From Chloroflexota bacterium (GTDB lineage Bacteria; Chloroflexota; Anaerolineae; Anaerolineales; Villigracilaceae), in the NCBI GenBank assembly GCA_024434165.1, contig QMIW01000039.1:1-64000 (forward strand): a stretch of 64,000 nt of DNA. The letters are read 5' to 3'. The notes beneath the pieces were generated by a model. That model worked only from the letters and a program-made list of their open reading frames with translations, ran no database searches and was not told the origin of the DNA. This document shows positions 15,615 through 23,024 of the stretch, piece by piece (the first letter of the stretch is position 1; each line of letters begins with the position of its first letter). Position numbers and translations under genes: made by a program.

Positions 15615-16581
15615 GGCGTACCTCCTCCGATTTCCTCAGCGCGGCGCGATACCCCTTCTCGAGCCAGGGCGCCAGCAGCATGCCTGCCGCGAGCCCCACC
15701 AGGGCGGCAATGCCTGCATAACCGATGGGCGAAACCGGGGTCGGTTCCGGTGTGATGGAAGATAACTCCGCGGCAGGCGTTGGCGCGGCGGCGGTCGGCT
15801 CCACAGCGATGGCGGTGGCGGATTGTTTCGTCGCCGCGGCTTCACCGTCGCCGTGCATTTGCTCGGCATGGCACGCCGTGCAGGTCTGGATGCTGGCTTT
15901 GAACGAGTGATCGGCGACCTGATGAATCTCGTTATCGCCGCTCTCCAGATGTTCGAGGTGGCAGTCAATGCAGTTGATGCCCTCCTTGCTGTGCACAGAA
16001 TACGGGAAGTCCATGCTGGCTTCCTCGTGACAGCTGATGCACAGGTTGGAGGCATCTTTGAAAGTCTGTTCCTTCAAGTTGACCGTGACTTTCAAAGAGG
16101 CGTTGTGCGGGTCGTGGCAGTTGGTGCAGTCCATGCCCGCCGCGTAGTGGGTGCTTCCCTCCCATTCCTCGAAACCAAAACGCGCGTCGGTGTGGCACGT
16201 TCCGCACGTCCCGCCGGTCACATCTGCACTCATGGTGGTGCGGGGGTGTTCGCCGCCTTCATCCACGTGGCAGGCGGCGCAGGTCACGCCGTCCTCCGCC
16301 CAGGTGCCGGTGGTTTCATCGTAGCCGGTCACATGGCAGGCAAGGCAGGCGGTGGGCTTGCCCTGGTCCGTCCAGGCATTGACAAAAATGGGATCGTTGG
16401 TGGCATTCCCATGCGCGCCGTTTTGCCAGCTCATCTGGAACGCCTCATGACAATCGGCGCAGGTTTCCTCACCGGCGGCGGGCGGGGTTGCATCCTGCGC
16501 CGAAGCGGCAACGAGAGTAACGCCCGCAAACACCAGGGCGACCAGCATGGCAAACAAAAACTTTTCAAAACGAGAGAACAT
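15601..16581 (-). CDS. Membrane-anchored octahaem cytochrome c
   Basis: A 326-residue exported cytochrome. ATG 16581 has AGGAGG upstream, a signal peptide ending ASAQ, then eight CxxCH motifs (CADCH, CLACH, CAACH, CGTCH, CTNCH, CISCH, CIDCH, CTACH). A low-complexity Ala/Pro/Thr linker and a C-terminal membrane helix with a charged tail follow. It is not the octahaem nitrite or hydroxylamine enzyme: it is too small and the catalytic CXXCK or cross-link features are absent. Together with the FeS and NrfD genes it resembles QrcA plus QrcC/QrcD without QrcB. Probably an electron carrier docked to that membrane complex. Confidence 0.88.
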   Translation of the reverse strand: MFSRFEKFLFAMLVALVFAGVTLVAASAQDATPPAAGEETCADCHEAFQMSWQNGAHGNATNDPIFVNAWTDQGKPTACLACHVTGYDETTGTWAEDGVTCAACHVDEGGEHPRTTMSADVTGGTCGTCHTDARFGFEEWEGSTHYAAGMDCTNCHDPHNASLKVTVNLKEQTFKDASNLCISCHEEASMDFPYSVHSKEGINCIDCHLEHLESGDNEIHQVADHSFKASIQTCTACHAEQMHGDGEAAATKQSATAIAVEPTAAAPTPAAELSSITPEPTPVSPIGYAGIAALVGLAAGMLLAPWLEKGYRAALRKSEEVRHDGK

Positions 16582-16595
16582 TATTGAACCTCCTA

Positions 16596-16943
16596 TTAAG
16601 CGTGGGATATGGCGGGTTTCGCTTCGGGAACCGGCGCGGCGAGGAAAACCTCGCACTCCAGGCACGCTTCCCGCAAATAACCGTTGGACAGGCGGTGCGT
16701 CTGCCAGCAGGGTATGCCGCTTTCGGCGGCTTTGGTTTTGATCTCCTCCACAGAAAGACCCTGCTCCTTCCAGCAGGGCGTTTCATCCTTCACCAACAGG
16801 CTGCGTTCCAGTTCGGCTTCCTTTTGCCAGCGCGCATCCAGCCGGCGCAGGGCAATCACGACCAATACAGTCAGCAGAAGAGGAACGCCCAGGCGAAGCA
16901 GAAGACCGACCACAAAGGCCAGAATGGGCGTCAGCGTATCCAT
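16596..16943 (-). CDS. Small membrane protein with Cys-rich tail, unknown function
   Basis: A 115-residue protein not recognised. Residues 5-30 form one membrane helix, followed by a charged segment and a tail with five Cys (PCWKE, IPCWQTHR, CLEC). Two CW motifs and a terminal CxxC could bind metal or form disulphides. It lies 14 nt before the octahaem gene and 8 nt after the stop of the 40-residue gene, so it belongs to the same operon and may help assemble or anchor the complex. ATG 16946 and GTG 16955 are other starts; GAGG favours 16943 or 16946. Confidence 0.7.
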   Translation of the reverse strand: MDTLTPILAFVVGLLLRLGVPLLLTVLVVIALRRLDARWQKEAELERSLLVKDETPCWKEQGLSVEEIKTKAAESGIPCWQTHRLSNGYLREACLECEVFLAAPVPEAKPAISHA

Positions 16944-16951
16944 CATGCACC

Positions 16952-17074
16952 TCACGACTTCAGCCAGTAATTGGCGTTATGACGGCGGAACCATTCACCC
17001 GCCAGCAGGAGCAACCCGAACGGGATGATCAGGCGGACCAGGAACAGCAGCAGGATAATCTCAATACCGTTCAT
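16952..17074 (-). CDS. 40-residue single-helix membrane protein, first gene of the NrfD operon
   Basis: A short reading frame with AAGGAG seven nt before its ATG. It encodes one hydrophobic helix (residues about 4-25) followed by a basic, aromatic tail ending NYWLKS. It is directly downstream of a good promoter and leads the octahaem/FeS/NrfD operon. Its size and topology fit an accessory subunit of a respiratory complex, which is inference. No family is recognised. Confidence 0.65.
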   Translation of the reverse strand: MNGIEIILLLFLVRLIIPFGLLLLAGEWFRRHNANYWLKS

Positions 17075-17101
17075 CGCAATCTCCTTTCTTTCTCTGCCCC
17101 C

Positions 17102-17130
17102 ACTATATGACTCCCTTAAAGGAAAGTAAA
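17102..17130 (-). promoter_or_regulatory. Promoter of the octahaem/FeS/NrfD operon
   Basis: On the minus strand TTTACT (17130-17125), a 17-bp spacer and TATAGT (17107-17102) stand about 28 nt before the first ATG. No CRP-type box is seen upstream. Confidence 0.6.
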
Positions 17131-17277
17131 TTCGTACTTAACCCCATTTTCAGATTGAACTCCCCGCATCTTTTTGGACCTCAAACCTGCGGCAAACACC
17201 CCATGCTTTTTTCACCCTTTGGGGTTTTCACCCCATTCGCTCCCGCGAAAAAAGACCCCCATCACCGGGAGCCTTCA

Positions 17278-17308
17278 CCTGCAACCTGTAACCTGTAACC
17301 TGCAACCC
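17278..17308. repeat. Octamer tandem repeat beside the response regulator stop codon
   Basis: About four units of CCTGTAAC/CCTGCAAC directly abut the minus-strand stop. The rest of the 17131-17277 gap shows no gene. Confidence 0.8.
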
Positions 17309-17958
17309 TACGCCTTGATAATCCCCTTCCGAATCGCATACCGTACCAGTTCGGAGCGCGAATGCAGGCTCAACTTGCGCATGATGTTCTCGCGGTGACG
17401 TTCCACCGTTTTCGGGCTGATGACCAGCGCGGCGGCGATCTCATCGTTGCTTGCGCCCTCCGCCAGTTGGGTCAACACCTCGCGTTCGCGTTCGGTCAGA
17501 CCGTCGAGGCTCACCTTTTCCTCCGCCGTCCGCTCGGCATTGAAGAAGTCGCGCACGAGCAGTTTGGCGAGGGATGGATACAGATACACCTCGCCCTTTG
17601 CCGCCGCGTTGATGGCGGTGATCAACTCTTCGGGCGCGGCGCGTTTGGGTACATAGCCCGAGGCGCCTGCGTTCAGCATTTGGAAGAAGTATTCCTCGTC
17701 CTCGTGAATGGTCAGCGCCACCACGCTCACTTCCGGGAATTTCGCCTTGATGACGCGCGTGGCTTCGATGCCGGTCTTGTCGGGCAGACCGATATCCATC
17801 AGGATGACGTCGGGTCGGACGCGCTCGGTCTCGGTCAGCGCCTCTGCCGCCGAACCAGCCTCGCCCACGATTTCCATATCCTTCTGCCCGCTGATGAGCA
17901 TCTTCAACCCCGAACGCACCACCGCGTGGTCGTCCACCAAAAGCAATCGAATCGTCAT
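17308..17958 (-). CDS. NarL/FixJ-family response regulator
   Basis: A 216-residue two-domain regulator. The receiver carries the phosphorylation site Asp55 (VILMD) with acidic DD at 9-10 and a conserved Lys in VPKR. The C-terminal LuxR-type helix-turn-helix includes LTEREREVLTQLAEGASN and SPKTVERHRENIM. Its start overlaps the kinase stop (ATGA), which marks it as the cognate partner. The position next to the cytochrome operons, like NarL beside nitrate genes, suggests control of respiration, but targets are not shown. Confidence 0.95.
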   Translation of the reverse strand: MTIRLLLVDDHAVVRSGLKMLISGQKDMEIVGEAGSAAEALTETERVRPDVILMDIGLPDKTGIEATRVIKAKFPEVSVVALTIHEDEEYFFQMLNAGASGYVPKRAAPEELITAINAAAKGEVYLYPSLAKLLVRDFFNAERTAEEKVSLDGLTEREREVLTQLAEGASNDEIAAALVISPKTVERHRENIMRKLSLHSRSELVRYAIRKGIIKA

Positions 17959-19421
17959 ATCGGTTCTCCCGTCTTCACCGCTTCATAGGGTATGACCGCT
18001 TCCACTTCCGTGCCATAATCGGGGCGCGAATGGATTTCCACCGTCCCGCCCAGCAGCGCGGCGCGTTCGCTCATGCCCGCCAGCCCAAGCGAGACCCGCC
18101 CGCCCCGATTTCGGACCGCGTCCATGTCGAAGCCGACGCCGTTATCGCGCACCAGAATATGCACCGATTTCTCCCGATATTCCAGGTGAATGCCCGCGTT
18201 CGTGGCGCGCGAATGTTTGATGATGTTGTTCATTGCCTCCTGGATGATGCGGAACACGGCGATCTTGACCGTTTCATCGAGCGGGCGTTCCTCGCCGGAA
18301 ATATCCAGCCGGATGCCCAGGTTGAACATTTCGTGCAGGCGGCTCGTGTACCACCTCAATGTGGAGGATAAGCCCAAATCGTCCAGGTGGGCGGGCCTGA
18401 GGTCCGCAATGATGCGCTGCAGTTCGCGCAGGGCATCCGAGGTGAGGGATTGCAGCTGGTCCAGCGTGTCGCGTTTCTCCGATCTGCTTTTTATTTCGTC
18501 GGAAAGTCCGCGCAGACCCATGCCGATGGCAGTAAGCGACTGGCCCGTCTCATCGTGCAGGTCGCGCGCAATGCGCTGGCGTTCCGCCTCCTGCGCCGCC
18601 ACCACCTTGCGGAATAACTCCGCCCGCAGGGCTTCCCGTTCGCGCGCTTCGTGCAGACGCGCCTCCTGCAGGTCTGCAATCTTGCGGTCGCTTTCCACCT
18701 GGAACGCCCGCAAAAAACGGATGACGAACACCGCCGCAAAGACCGCCGTCACCGCGCGCAGGAGTTGGATGGGAAAACCGAAGACCTCAAGAAATAGATC
18801 TGAGTTGATGATGGTGGAGGGCGGCAGTGCGCTTGGTTTTGTGAAGAGCTGCCCCACCAGGCTGTACCAGCCGAACGCCACCGAAGCCCACAGACTGTCG
18901 CGCCCGAAGCGCACCAGCCCGGCGCGGCGGAATGCGCGCTGCTGGACGACCAGCCCCGCCGCGGCGAGCAGACCCGCCGGTATCGCCAGCGAATAGCGCG
19001 TCCACACATCGGTGATGTCGGCGATGGCTTCGGTCGGATACATATTCCTGAATTGGAGCAAGCCCGCCACCCACACCGCCTCCAGCGCGAGCGGAATGAT
19101 GAGACTCACCCGCCAGGTGGATTCGCTCCCCAGAACAAGGTAGGAGCCGAATGCCGCCAGCGAGAGAAAGGAGAACGCCAGGATCGAAAGTTCGATGACC
19201 GGCATCAGCGCGAAAAAGACGCTGTCGAAATGCCCCATGACTTTGAACATTTCCAGCCACTCGTGCGCCGCATGGACCAGCCCAAACCCCGCCAGCGGGC
19301 GCAGCGCCATGCGCAGGCGCGCATCGGTGGAACGCCCGCCCTCCATTGCCACCAACAGACCCATGCTGAAGAAAGCGAGTCCGTAAAAAAAGTAAATGAC
19401 AATGAAAGGGATGGGGGTCAT
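17955..19421 (-). CDS. Membrane sensor histidine kinase, HisKA_3 (NarX/DesK) class
   Basis: A 488-residue kinase from ATG 19421. The N-terminal 235 residues form about seven membrane helices with no large outside domain. A coiled coil (residues 240-285) leads to the HisKA_3 box RIARDLHDETGQSL with the phospho-acceptor His289, then an HATPase domain (DNGVGFDMD; SLGLAGMSERA). The multi-helix input suggests sensing within the membrane, perhaps redox or quinone state (inference). ATG 19421 lies 28 nt after the stop of the zinc-ribbon gene. An upstream in-frame start would overlap that gene and add an Arg/Ala-rich stretch, so it is rejected. Confidence 0.9.
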   Translation of the reverse strand: MTPIPFIVIYFFYGLAFFSMGLLVAMEGGRSTDARLRMALRPLAGFGLVHAAHEWLEMFKVMGHFDSVFFALMPVIELSILAFSFLSLAAFGSYLVLGSESTWRVSLIIPLALEAVWVAGLLQFRNMYPTEAIADITDVWTRYSLAIPAGLLAAAGLVVQQRAFRRAGLVRFGRDSLWASVAFGWYSLVGQLFTKPSALPPSTIINSDLFLEVFGFPIQLLRAVTAVFAAVFVIRFLRAFQVESDRKIADLQEARLHEAREREALRAELFRKVVAAQEAERQRIARDLHDETGQSLTAIGMGLRGLSDEIKSRSEKRDTLDQLQSLTSDALRELQRIIADLRPAHLDDLGLSSTLRWYTSRLHEMFNLGIRLDISGEERPLDETVKIAVFRIIQEAMNNIIKHSRATNAGIHLEYREKSVHILVRDNGVGFDMDAVRNRGGRVSLGLAGMSERAALLGGTVEIHSRPDYGTEVEAVIPYEAVKTGEPI

Positions 19422-19449
19422 GGGCGTTCGGAAAGGGGCGAAGCGCTTC

Positions 19450-20355
19450 CTATTCCTCCTGGCGGCGCAGGCGCGCGCCGCAGGTACGGCAGAAGCGGTC
19501 GCCCGCTTTGGCGCGCGTGCCGCACTGCGGACAGTAATGTTCCGCACTGCCCTCTTCGGATTCGTCGCGTGAATGACTGCGGCGGCGCGGACGTTTTGAA
19601 GTGAAGCGCCCCGCCTGCCAGTAATAGATAAAGCCGCCCAAAATCATCACCACGCCCAACCCGCCGATGATGTACGGCAGGGTGTTGTTCAAGGAAACCC
19701 TGCCCGGCGTATTTTCATCCACAGGCGCGGCGGGCTGAACCTCGAACCTGGAAGCGCTCAACGCATCGGTGGTCTTCTCGTAACTCAACTGAAACGAAAA
19801 ACGTTCCCCTGCCGGGACGGCGCCCACCGCGGAAAAGTAATATTGCATCTCATCGGGATGTACGCCGTCGTCCTGCAACGGAAGCGAACTGGTAAATTGG
19901 GTCGCGTCGAACGGCACCTGGAAGATGACCGTCAGTTCTTCGACCGCATAGTCGCCTGTCCACTCGTACGAGAACGAACGCGCGGGACCTTCCTTTATCA
20001 ATTGCGGGTCGTAATATTCCAGTTGAATCGCAGGTCCTGTGACGTTTACGGTCAGCACCAGCCCCTCGTCTGCGATGCGGGTCGTATATTCCACCCCTTG
20101 ATCTGTTACGGTTTCCAGGGTTTGTCCGATGGCAATGGTGTGCAGAGAGGCGTCAGCCGGGAGGCGGAAATCCATCTGGACGGGAAATGAAGGCGCATTG
20201 ACAAGCGCATGATAGATCACCAGCATATCCGCCCTGTCGTATTCGGGCCACAGGCTGATATCCAAACGTTGAATCGTGACTTGTCCCTGTGCGGCGGCGG
20301 CATGGGGGAAGAGCAGGGCAATCCCCAGCACGATCATCAAAACCCATTTGCGCAT
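19450..20355 (-). CDS. Exported membrane protein with C-terminal zinc ribbon
   Basis: A 301-residue protein. ATG 20355 is preceded by GGAGG and followed by a signal peptide (residues 1-22, ending AAAAQG). A beta-rich extracellular domain of about 200 residues follows, then one membrane helix (about 230-250), a basic stretch (RPRRRSHSR) and a cytoplasmic zinc ribbon (YCPQCGTRAKAGDRFC and RTCG). No family beyond the zinc ribbon is recognised. It lies just before the sensor kinase and may be co-transcribed with it, so a role in signal input is possible but unproven. Confidence 0.75.
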   Translation of the reverse strand: MRKWVLMIVLGIALLFPHAAAAQGQVTIQRLDISLWPEYDRADMLVIYHALVNAPSFPVQMDFRLPADASLHTIAIGQTLETVTDQGVEYTTRIADEGLVLTVNVTGPAIQLEYYDPQLIKEGPARSFSYEWTGDYAVEELTVIFQVPFDATQFTSSLPLQDDGVHPDEMQYYFSAVGAVPAGERFSFQLSYEKTTDALSASRFEVQPAAPVDENTPGRVSLNNTLPYIIGGLGVVMILGGFIYYWQAGRFTSKRPRRRSHSRDESEEGSAEHYCPQCGTRAKAGDRFCRTCGARLRRQEE

Positions 20356-20465
20356 GGCTGGAACCTCCAATAAAAGAGTTTCCAATATCTTACCATGCGC
20401 CATTTTCAACGTGGGCAAATGAAATCACCAAGTATTGCGGATAAATGTCACCCTTTTTGACCGGT

Positions 20466-20489
20466 AGGGGCGCAAGCCGCTGCGCCCCT
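20466..20489 (-). terminator. Hairpin after panE
   Basis: AGGGGCGCA pairs perfectly with TGCGCCCCT around a six-base loop. The T run is weak, so it may be a strong hairpin rather than a classic terminator. Confidence 0.5.
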
Positions 20490-20494
20490 TTCGA

Positions 20495-21391
20495 TCACAT
20501 TGCCTTCACCAGCTGCCAGCACGCACGGTTGTACGGCGTGGGGATGCCGTGCTCCTCGCCGCGTTTGGCTACTGCGCCGCTGATGGCGTCAATCTCGGTG
20601 GGGGCGCCGCGCCGCACATCCTGGAACATGGACGAGAGATTCTTCGCCGTCTTGCGCGCCACTTCCTCCACCGCTTCGATCGGATTGCTGAACGGCAAAT
20701 GGACGCGCTCTGCCTGCGCCACTTCCGCCGTCTCGCGCGCCAGCGCAGACATCGCCTTCCGCGCCCACGGGTGCGACAACAGCTCGCCGTTCGGAACCCG
20801 GAGCAGCGCCGTCAGCGGGTTGATTGCCGCATTGATCACCAGTTTGCCCCACATGAGCGAGCGGGTATCCTGGACGATCTGCAAATTGAAGTTGGACGAC
20901 CGAAGAGCCGCCTCGAGCGGACCGAGAGCCTGATTCTGTTCCAGCGAGAGGATTCCCTCGCCGCCGATTTTCACCAGACCCGGTCCCACCAGCGTGGCTC
21001 CGGTGGTGGTCACGCCGAGGGCGACGCGCTCCGCCCCGAGGTCCCGCGCGAGCGTTTCGCGGTTGCCGAGTCCGTTTTGCAGGGTCAACGCCACGCCCTC
21101 GGGGGCGAGAACATCCTTCAACTGACGGGCGACGCGCTCCGTCTGCCATGATTTGACGAGCACAATGGCGTGCTTCGCGCCGCTCACTTCGCGCGGGTCG
21201 TTCGTCGCATGGACGCGAAAGGCGTGTTCCTTCCCGTCCGCATCCACGATGCGCGCGCCCTTCTCCTTCAGCGACGCCAGCCCGTCCTTCCACGTCCCCA
21301 GCATGGACACGTTATGCCCCGCCTCGCTCAACCGCGCCGCGAAGAGCGTGGCAAGCGCGCCGGTGCCTACTAATAAAATCGAGTGTTTCAT
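20495..21391 (-). CDS. panE: 2-dehydropantoate 2-reductase
   Basis: A 298-residue ketopantoate reductase of the PanE/ApbA family, which uses NADPH to make pantoate for coenzyme A. The Rossmann motif is VGTGALATLFAARL near the N-terminus; the conserved VLVKSWQT region carries the family Lys, and the C-terminal helical domain (LVINAAINPLTALLRVPNGE) includes the Asn of the active site. It follows panB on the same strand after a 209-nt spacer, so this is a two-gene pantoate locus. The spacer holds repeats, so co-transcription is uncertain. Confidence 0.92.
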   Translation of the reverse strand: MKHSILLVGTGALATLFAARLSEAGHNVSMLGTWKDGLASLKEKGARIVDADGKEHAFRVHATNDPREVSGAKHAIVLVKSWQTERVARQLKDVLAPEGVALTLQNGLGNRETLARDLGAERVALGVTTTGATLVGPGLVKIGGEGILSLEQNQALGPLEAALRSSNFNLQIVQDTRSLMWGKLVINAAINPLTALLRVPNGELLSHPWARKAMSALARETAEVAQAERVHLPFSNPIEAVEEVARKTAKNLSSMFQDVRRGAPTEIDAISGAVAKRGEEHGIPTPYNRACWQLVKAM

Positions 21392-21415
21392 TTCGACATC
21401 CTTTTATGCGTCACG

Positions 21416-21443
21416 AATTACCCAATTACGTAATTGGGTAATT
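21416..21443. repeat. 28-bp perfect palindrome between panB and panE
   Basis: Two 14-base arms without a loop (AATTACCCAATTAC and its complement) lie 25 nt upstream of panE. It could be an operator or a slippable hairpin. Confidence 0.8.
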
Positions 21444-21475
21444 AACCCGAGTTGCTGCCTTGGTTTCAAGAGGCT

Positions 21476-21552
21476 TCCCTCACCCCAAACTAGGTTATAC
21501 CTTCTGGGATGACTTCCCCCTCTCCCGATGGGAGAGGGCAGGGTGAGGGCTT
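21476..21552. repeat. Inverted repeat, CCCTCACCC...CCCTCTCCC class
   Basis: CCCTCACCCC opens and CAGGGTGAGGG closes the element. An inner hairpin pairs CCCTCTCCC with GGGAGAGGG. Similar intergenic palindromes are dispersed in many bacterial genomes. Confidence 0.7.
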
Positions 21553-21600
21553 TGGGCGGGAAACCTAGAAAATCTATTGGAAGGTGGCAACTTGAGTTAA

Positions 21601-22476
21601 TTATGTAATTCGCAGGAACTCATTCCACTCCTCATCGCTCATTTCAACGGTGTGTTCCTCGGCGGGAAAGCGTTTGGTTTCCACGTCGTCAATGTATTCA
21701 ACGAATGCCTGCTTCATGACCTCGTGCAGGTTCGCATACTTCTTGACGAATTTGGGCGTGAAGCGGTCGAACAGACCCAGCAGGTCGTGCGTGACCAGCA
21801 CCTGACCGTCGCAGCCCGCGCCCGCACCGATGCCGATGGTTGGAATGGAAATCTGTTTGGAGATCACCTCCGCCAGCCGCGCCGGGACCGACTCGAGCAC
21901 CAGGCTGAACGCGCCCGCTTCTTCGAGGATCTTCGCATCTTCGAGCAGGCGTTTCGCCGCCGAGGCGGTTTTGCCCTGCGCACGGAATCCACCCAGCTGG
22001 TTCACAGATTGCGGCGTCAGCCCGAGGTGTCCCATTACGGGTATGCCTGCGCCCACAATCGCGCGGACGGCATCCGCCCGCTCGCGTCCGCCCTCGAGTT
22101 TGACCGCATCCATGCCGCCCTGCTGCAGGAAGCGCCCGGCGTTGCGCACGGCTTCGTCCACGGAAACCTGGTAGGACATGAACGGCATGTCGCCGATGAG
22201 CAGGGACGACTTTGCGCCGCGAGCCACCGCACGCGCGTGATGGAGCATCTCCTCCATCGTGACGGGCAGGGTGTTCTCGTAGCCCAGCACCACCATCGCG
22301 AGCGAATCGCCCACGAGAATGGCATCCACTCCCGCCTTGTCCATCGCCAATGCGGTGGGATAGTCGTAGGCGGTGAGCATCGTGATCGGCTCGCCGCGTT
22401 CCTTCTTCTGGCGGAACGTGAGAGTCGTCACTTTCTTTCGTTGTGACGTGCTTGTGGAAATGGTTGTGGTTGACAT
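21601..22476 (-). CDS. panB: 3-methyl-2-oxobutanoate hydroxymethyltransferase
   Basis: A 291-residue PanB, which transfers a hydroxymethyl group from methylene-tetrahydrofolate to ketoisovalerate, the first step to pantothenate. Family motifs are clear: MLTAYDYPTALAMDKAG, VGDSLAMVVLGYENTLPVT, the Mg-binding and active-site regions VKLEGGRER and GHLGLTPQS, and PTIGIGAGAGCDGQVLV. ATG 22476 is preceded by GGAGGG; the frame extends upstream without support. A Ser/Thr-rich 10-residue head precedes the barrel. It sits upstream of panE. Confidence 0.95.
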   Translation of the reverse strand: MSTTTISTSTSQRKKVTTLTFRQKKERGEPITMLTAYDYPTALAMDKAGVDAILVGDSLAMVVLGYENTLPVTMEEMLHHARAVARGAKSSLLIGDMPFMSYQVSVDEAVRNAGRFLQQGGMDAVKLEGGRERADAVRAIVGAGIPVMGHLGLTPQSVNQLGGFRAQGKTASAAKRLLEDAKILEEAGAFSLVLESVPARLAEVISKQISIPTIGIGAGAGCDGQVLVTHDLLGLFDRFTPKFVKKYANLHEVMKQAFVEYIDDVETKRFPAEEHTVEMSDEEWNEFLRIT

Positions 22477-22722
22477 GGTACCCTCCGGTAAAGGTAGAGT
22501 CCGATTTTTGCCCTGTTCCAATCCTTTGATTTTTACAGGATGAACGGGGTGCGTGCCATGCCCCTGGTTTGCACGCGGCTTCGGTTGGATACGATTCGCC
22601 GTCGCGTTCGCGCGGATACGTGCGGCACTCCCATTATTCCATATTTTTGTTTTTTCGCCTATAATAAATTTATCAGAACTTTGTCTCAAAAACTATCACG
22701 CTTCCACGAAGGAGAATCATCC

Positions 22723-22941
22723 ATGCGTAGAATGTTCGGCTTCTTAATGGGAATTTTTGTGGGCGGGCTGGTCGGCGCCGTGGTGGCGCTTCTGCTTGCC
22801 CCCGAGTCCGGTGAAACCCTGCGCGGACAATTGCGCGAGCGCGGACAGAACTTCCTCAATGACATTCGCCACTCGGCAGATGCACGCCGCATCGAACTGC
22901 GCCGCCGCCTGGATACTCTGAGAGCGCCAAGGGAATTTTGA
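22723..22941 (+). CDS. YtxH-like small membrane protein
   Basis: A 72-residue protein with GAAGGAG before ATG 22723. It has one N-terminal membrane helix rich in Gly (FLMGIFVGGLVGAVVALLLA), then PESGETLRGQLRERG, the hallmark of the YtxH/gas-vesicle-GvpP-like family, and an amphipathic basic helix. These proteins are often stress-induced, but the function is unclear. It is a single gene convergent with the glycosyltransferase. Confidence 0.8.
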   Translation: MRRMFGFLMGIFVGGLVGAVVALLLAPESGETLRGQLRERGQNFLNDIRHSADARRIELRRRLDTLRAPREF

Positions 22942-22954
22942 GGCGCGGGCAGGG

Positions 22955-23020
22955 AAACAGGTGGACAAGTAAACAGGTAAACAGGTAGACAAGGAAGCAA
23001 GTACACAGGTGGATAAACAC
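22955..23020. repeat. Imperfect ACAGGT-type tandem tract between convergent stops
   Basis: Repeated units of the ACAGGTAAAC/ACAGGTAGAC type fill the short gap between two convergent genes and pair with a CACCTG...CCTGTG segment at its end. Confidence 0.7.
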
Positions 23021-23024
23021 CTGA

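Noticed and set aside
13574-16581. Complete Nrf nitrite reductase operon.
   Set aside because: FeS and NrfD subunits are present, but the 8-haem protein lacks a CxxCK catalytic haem motif and NrfA is absent.
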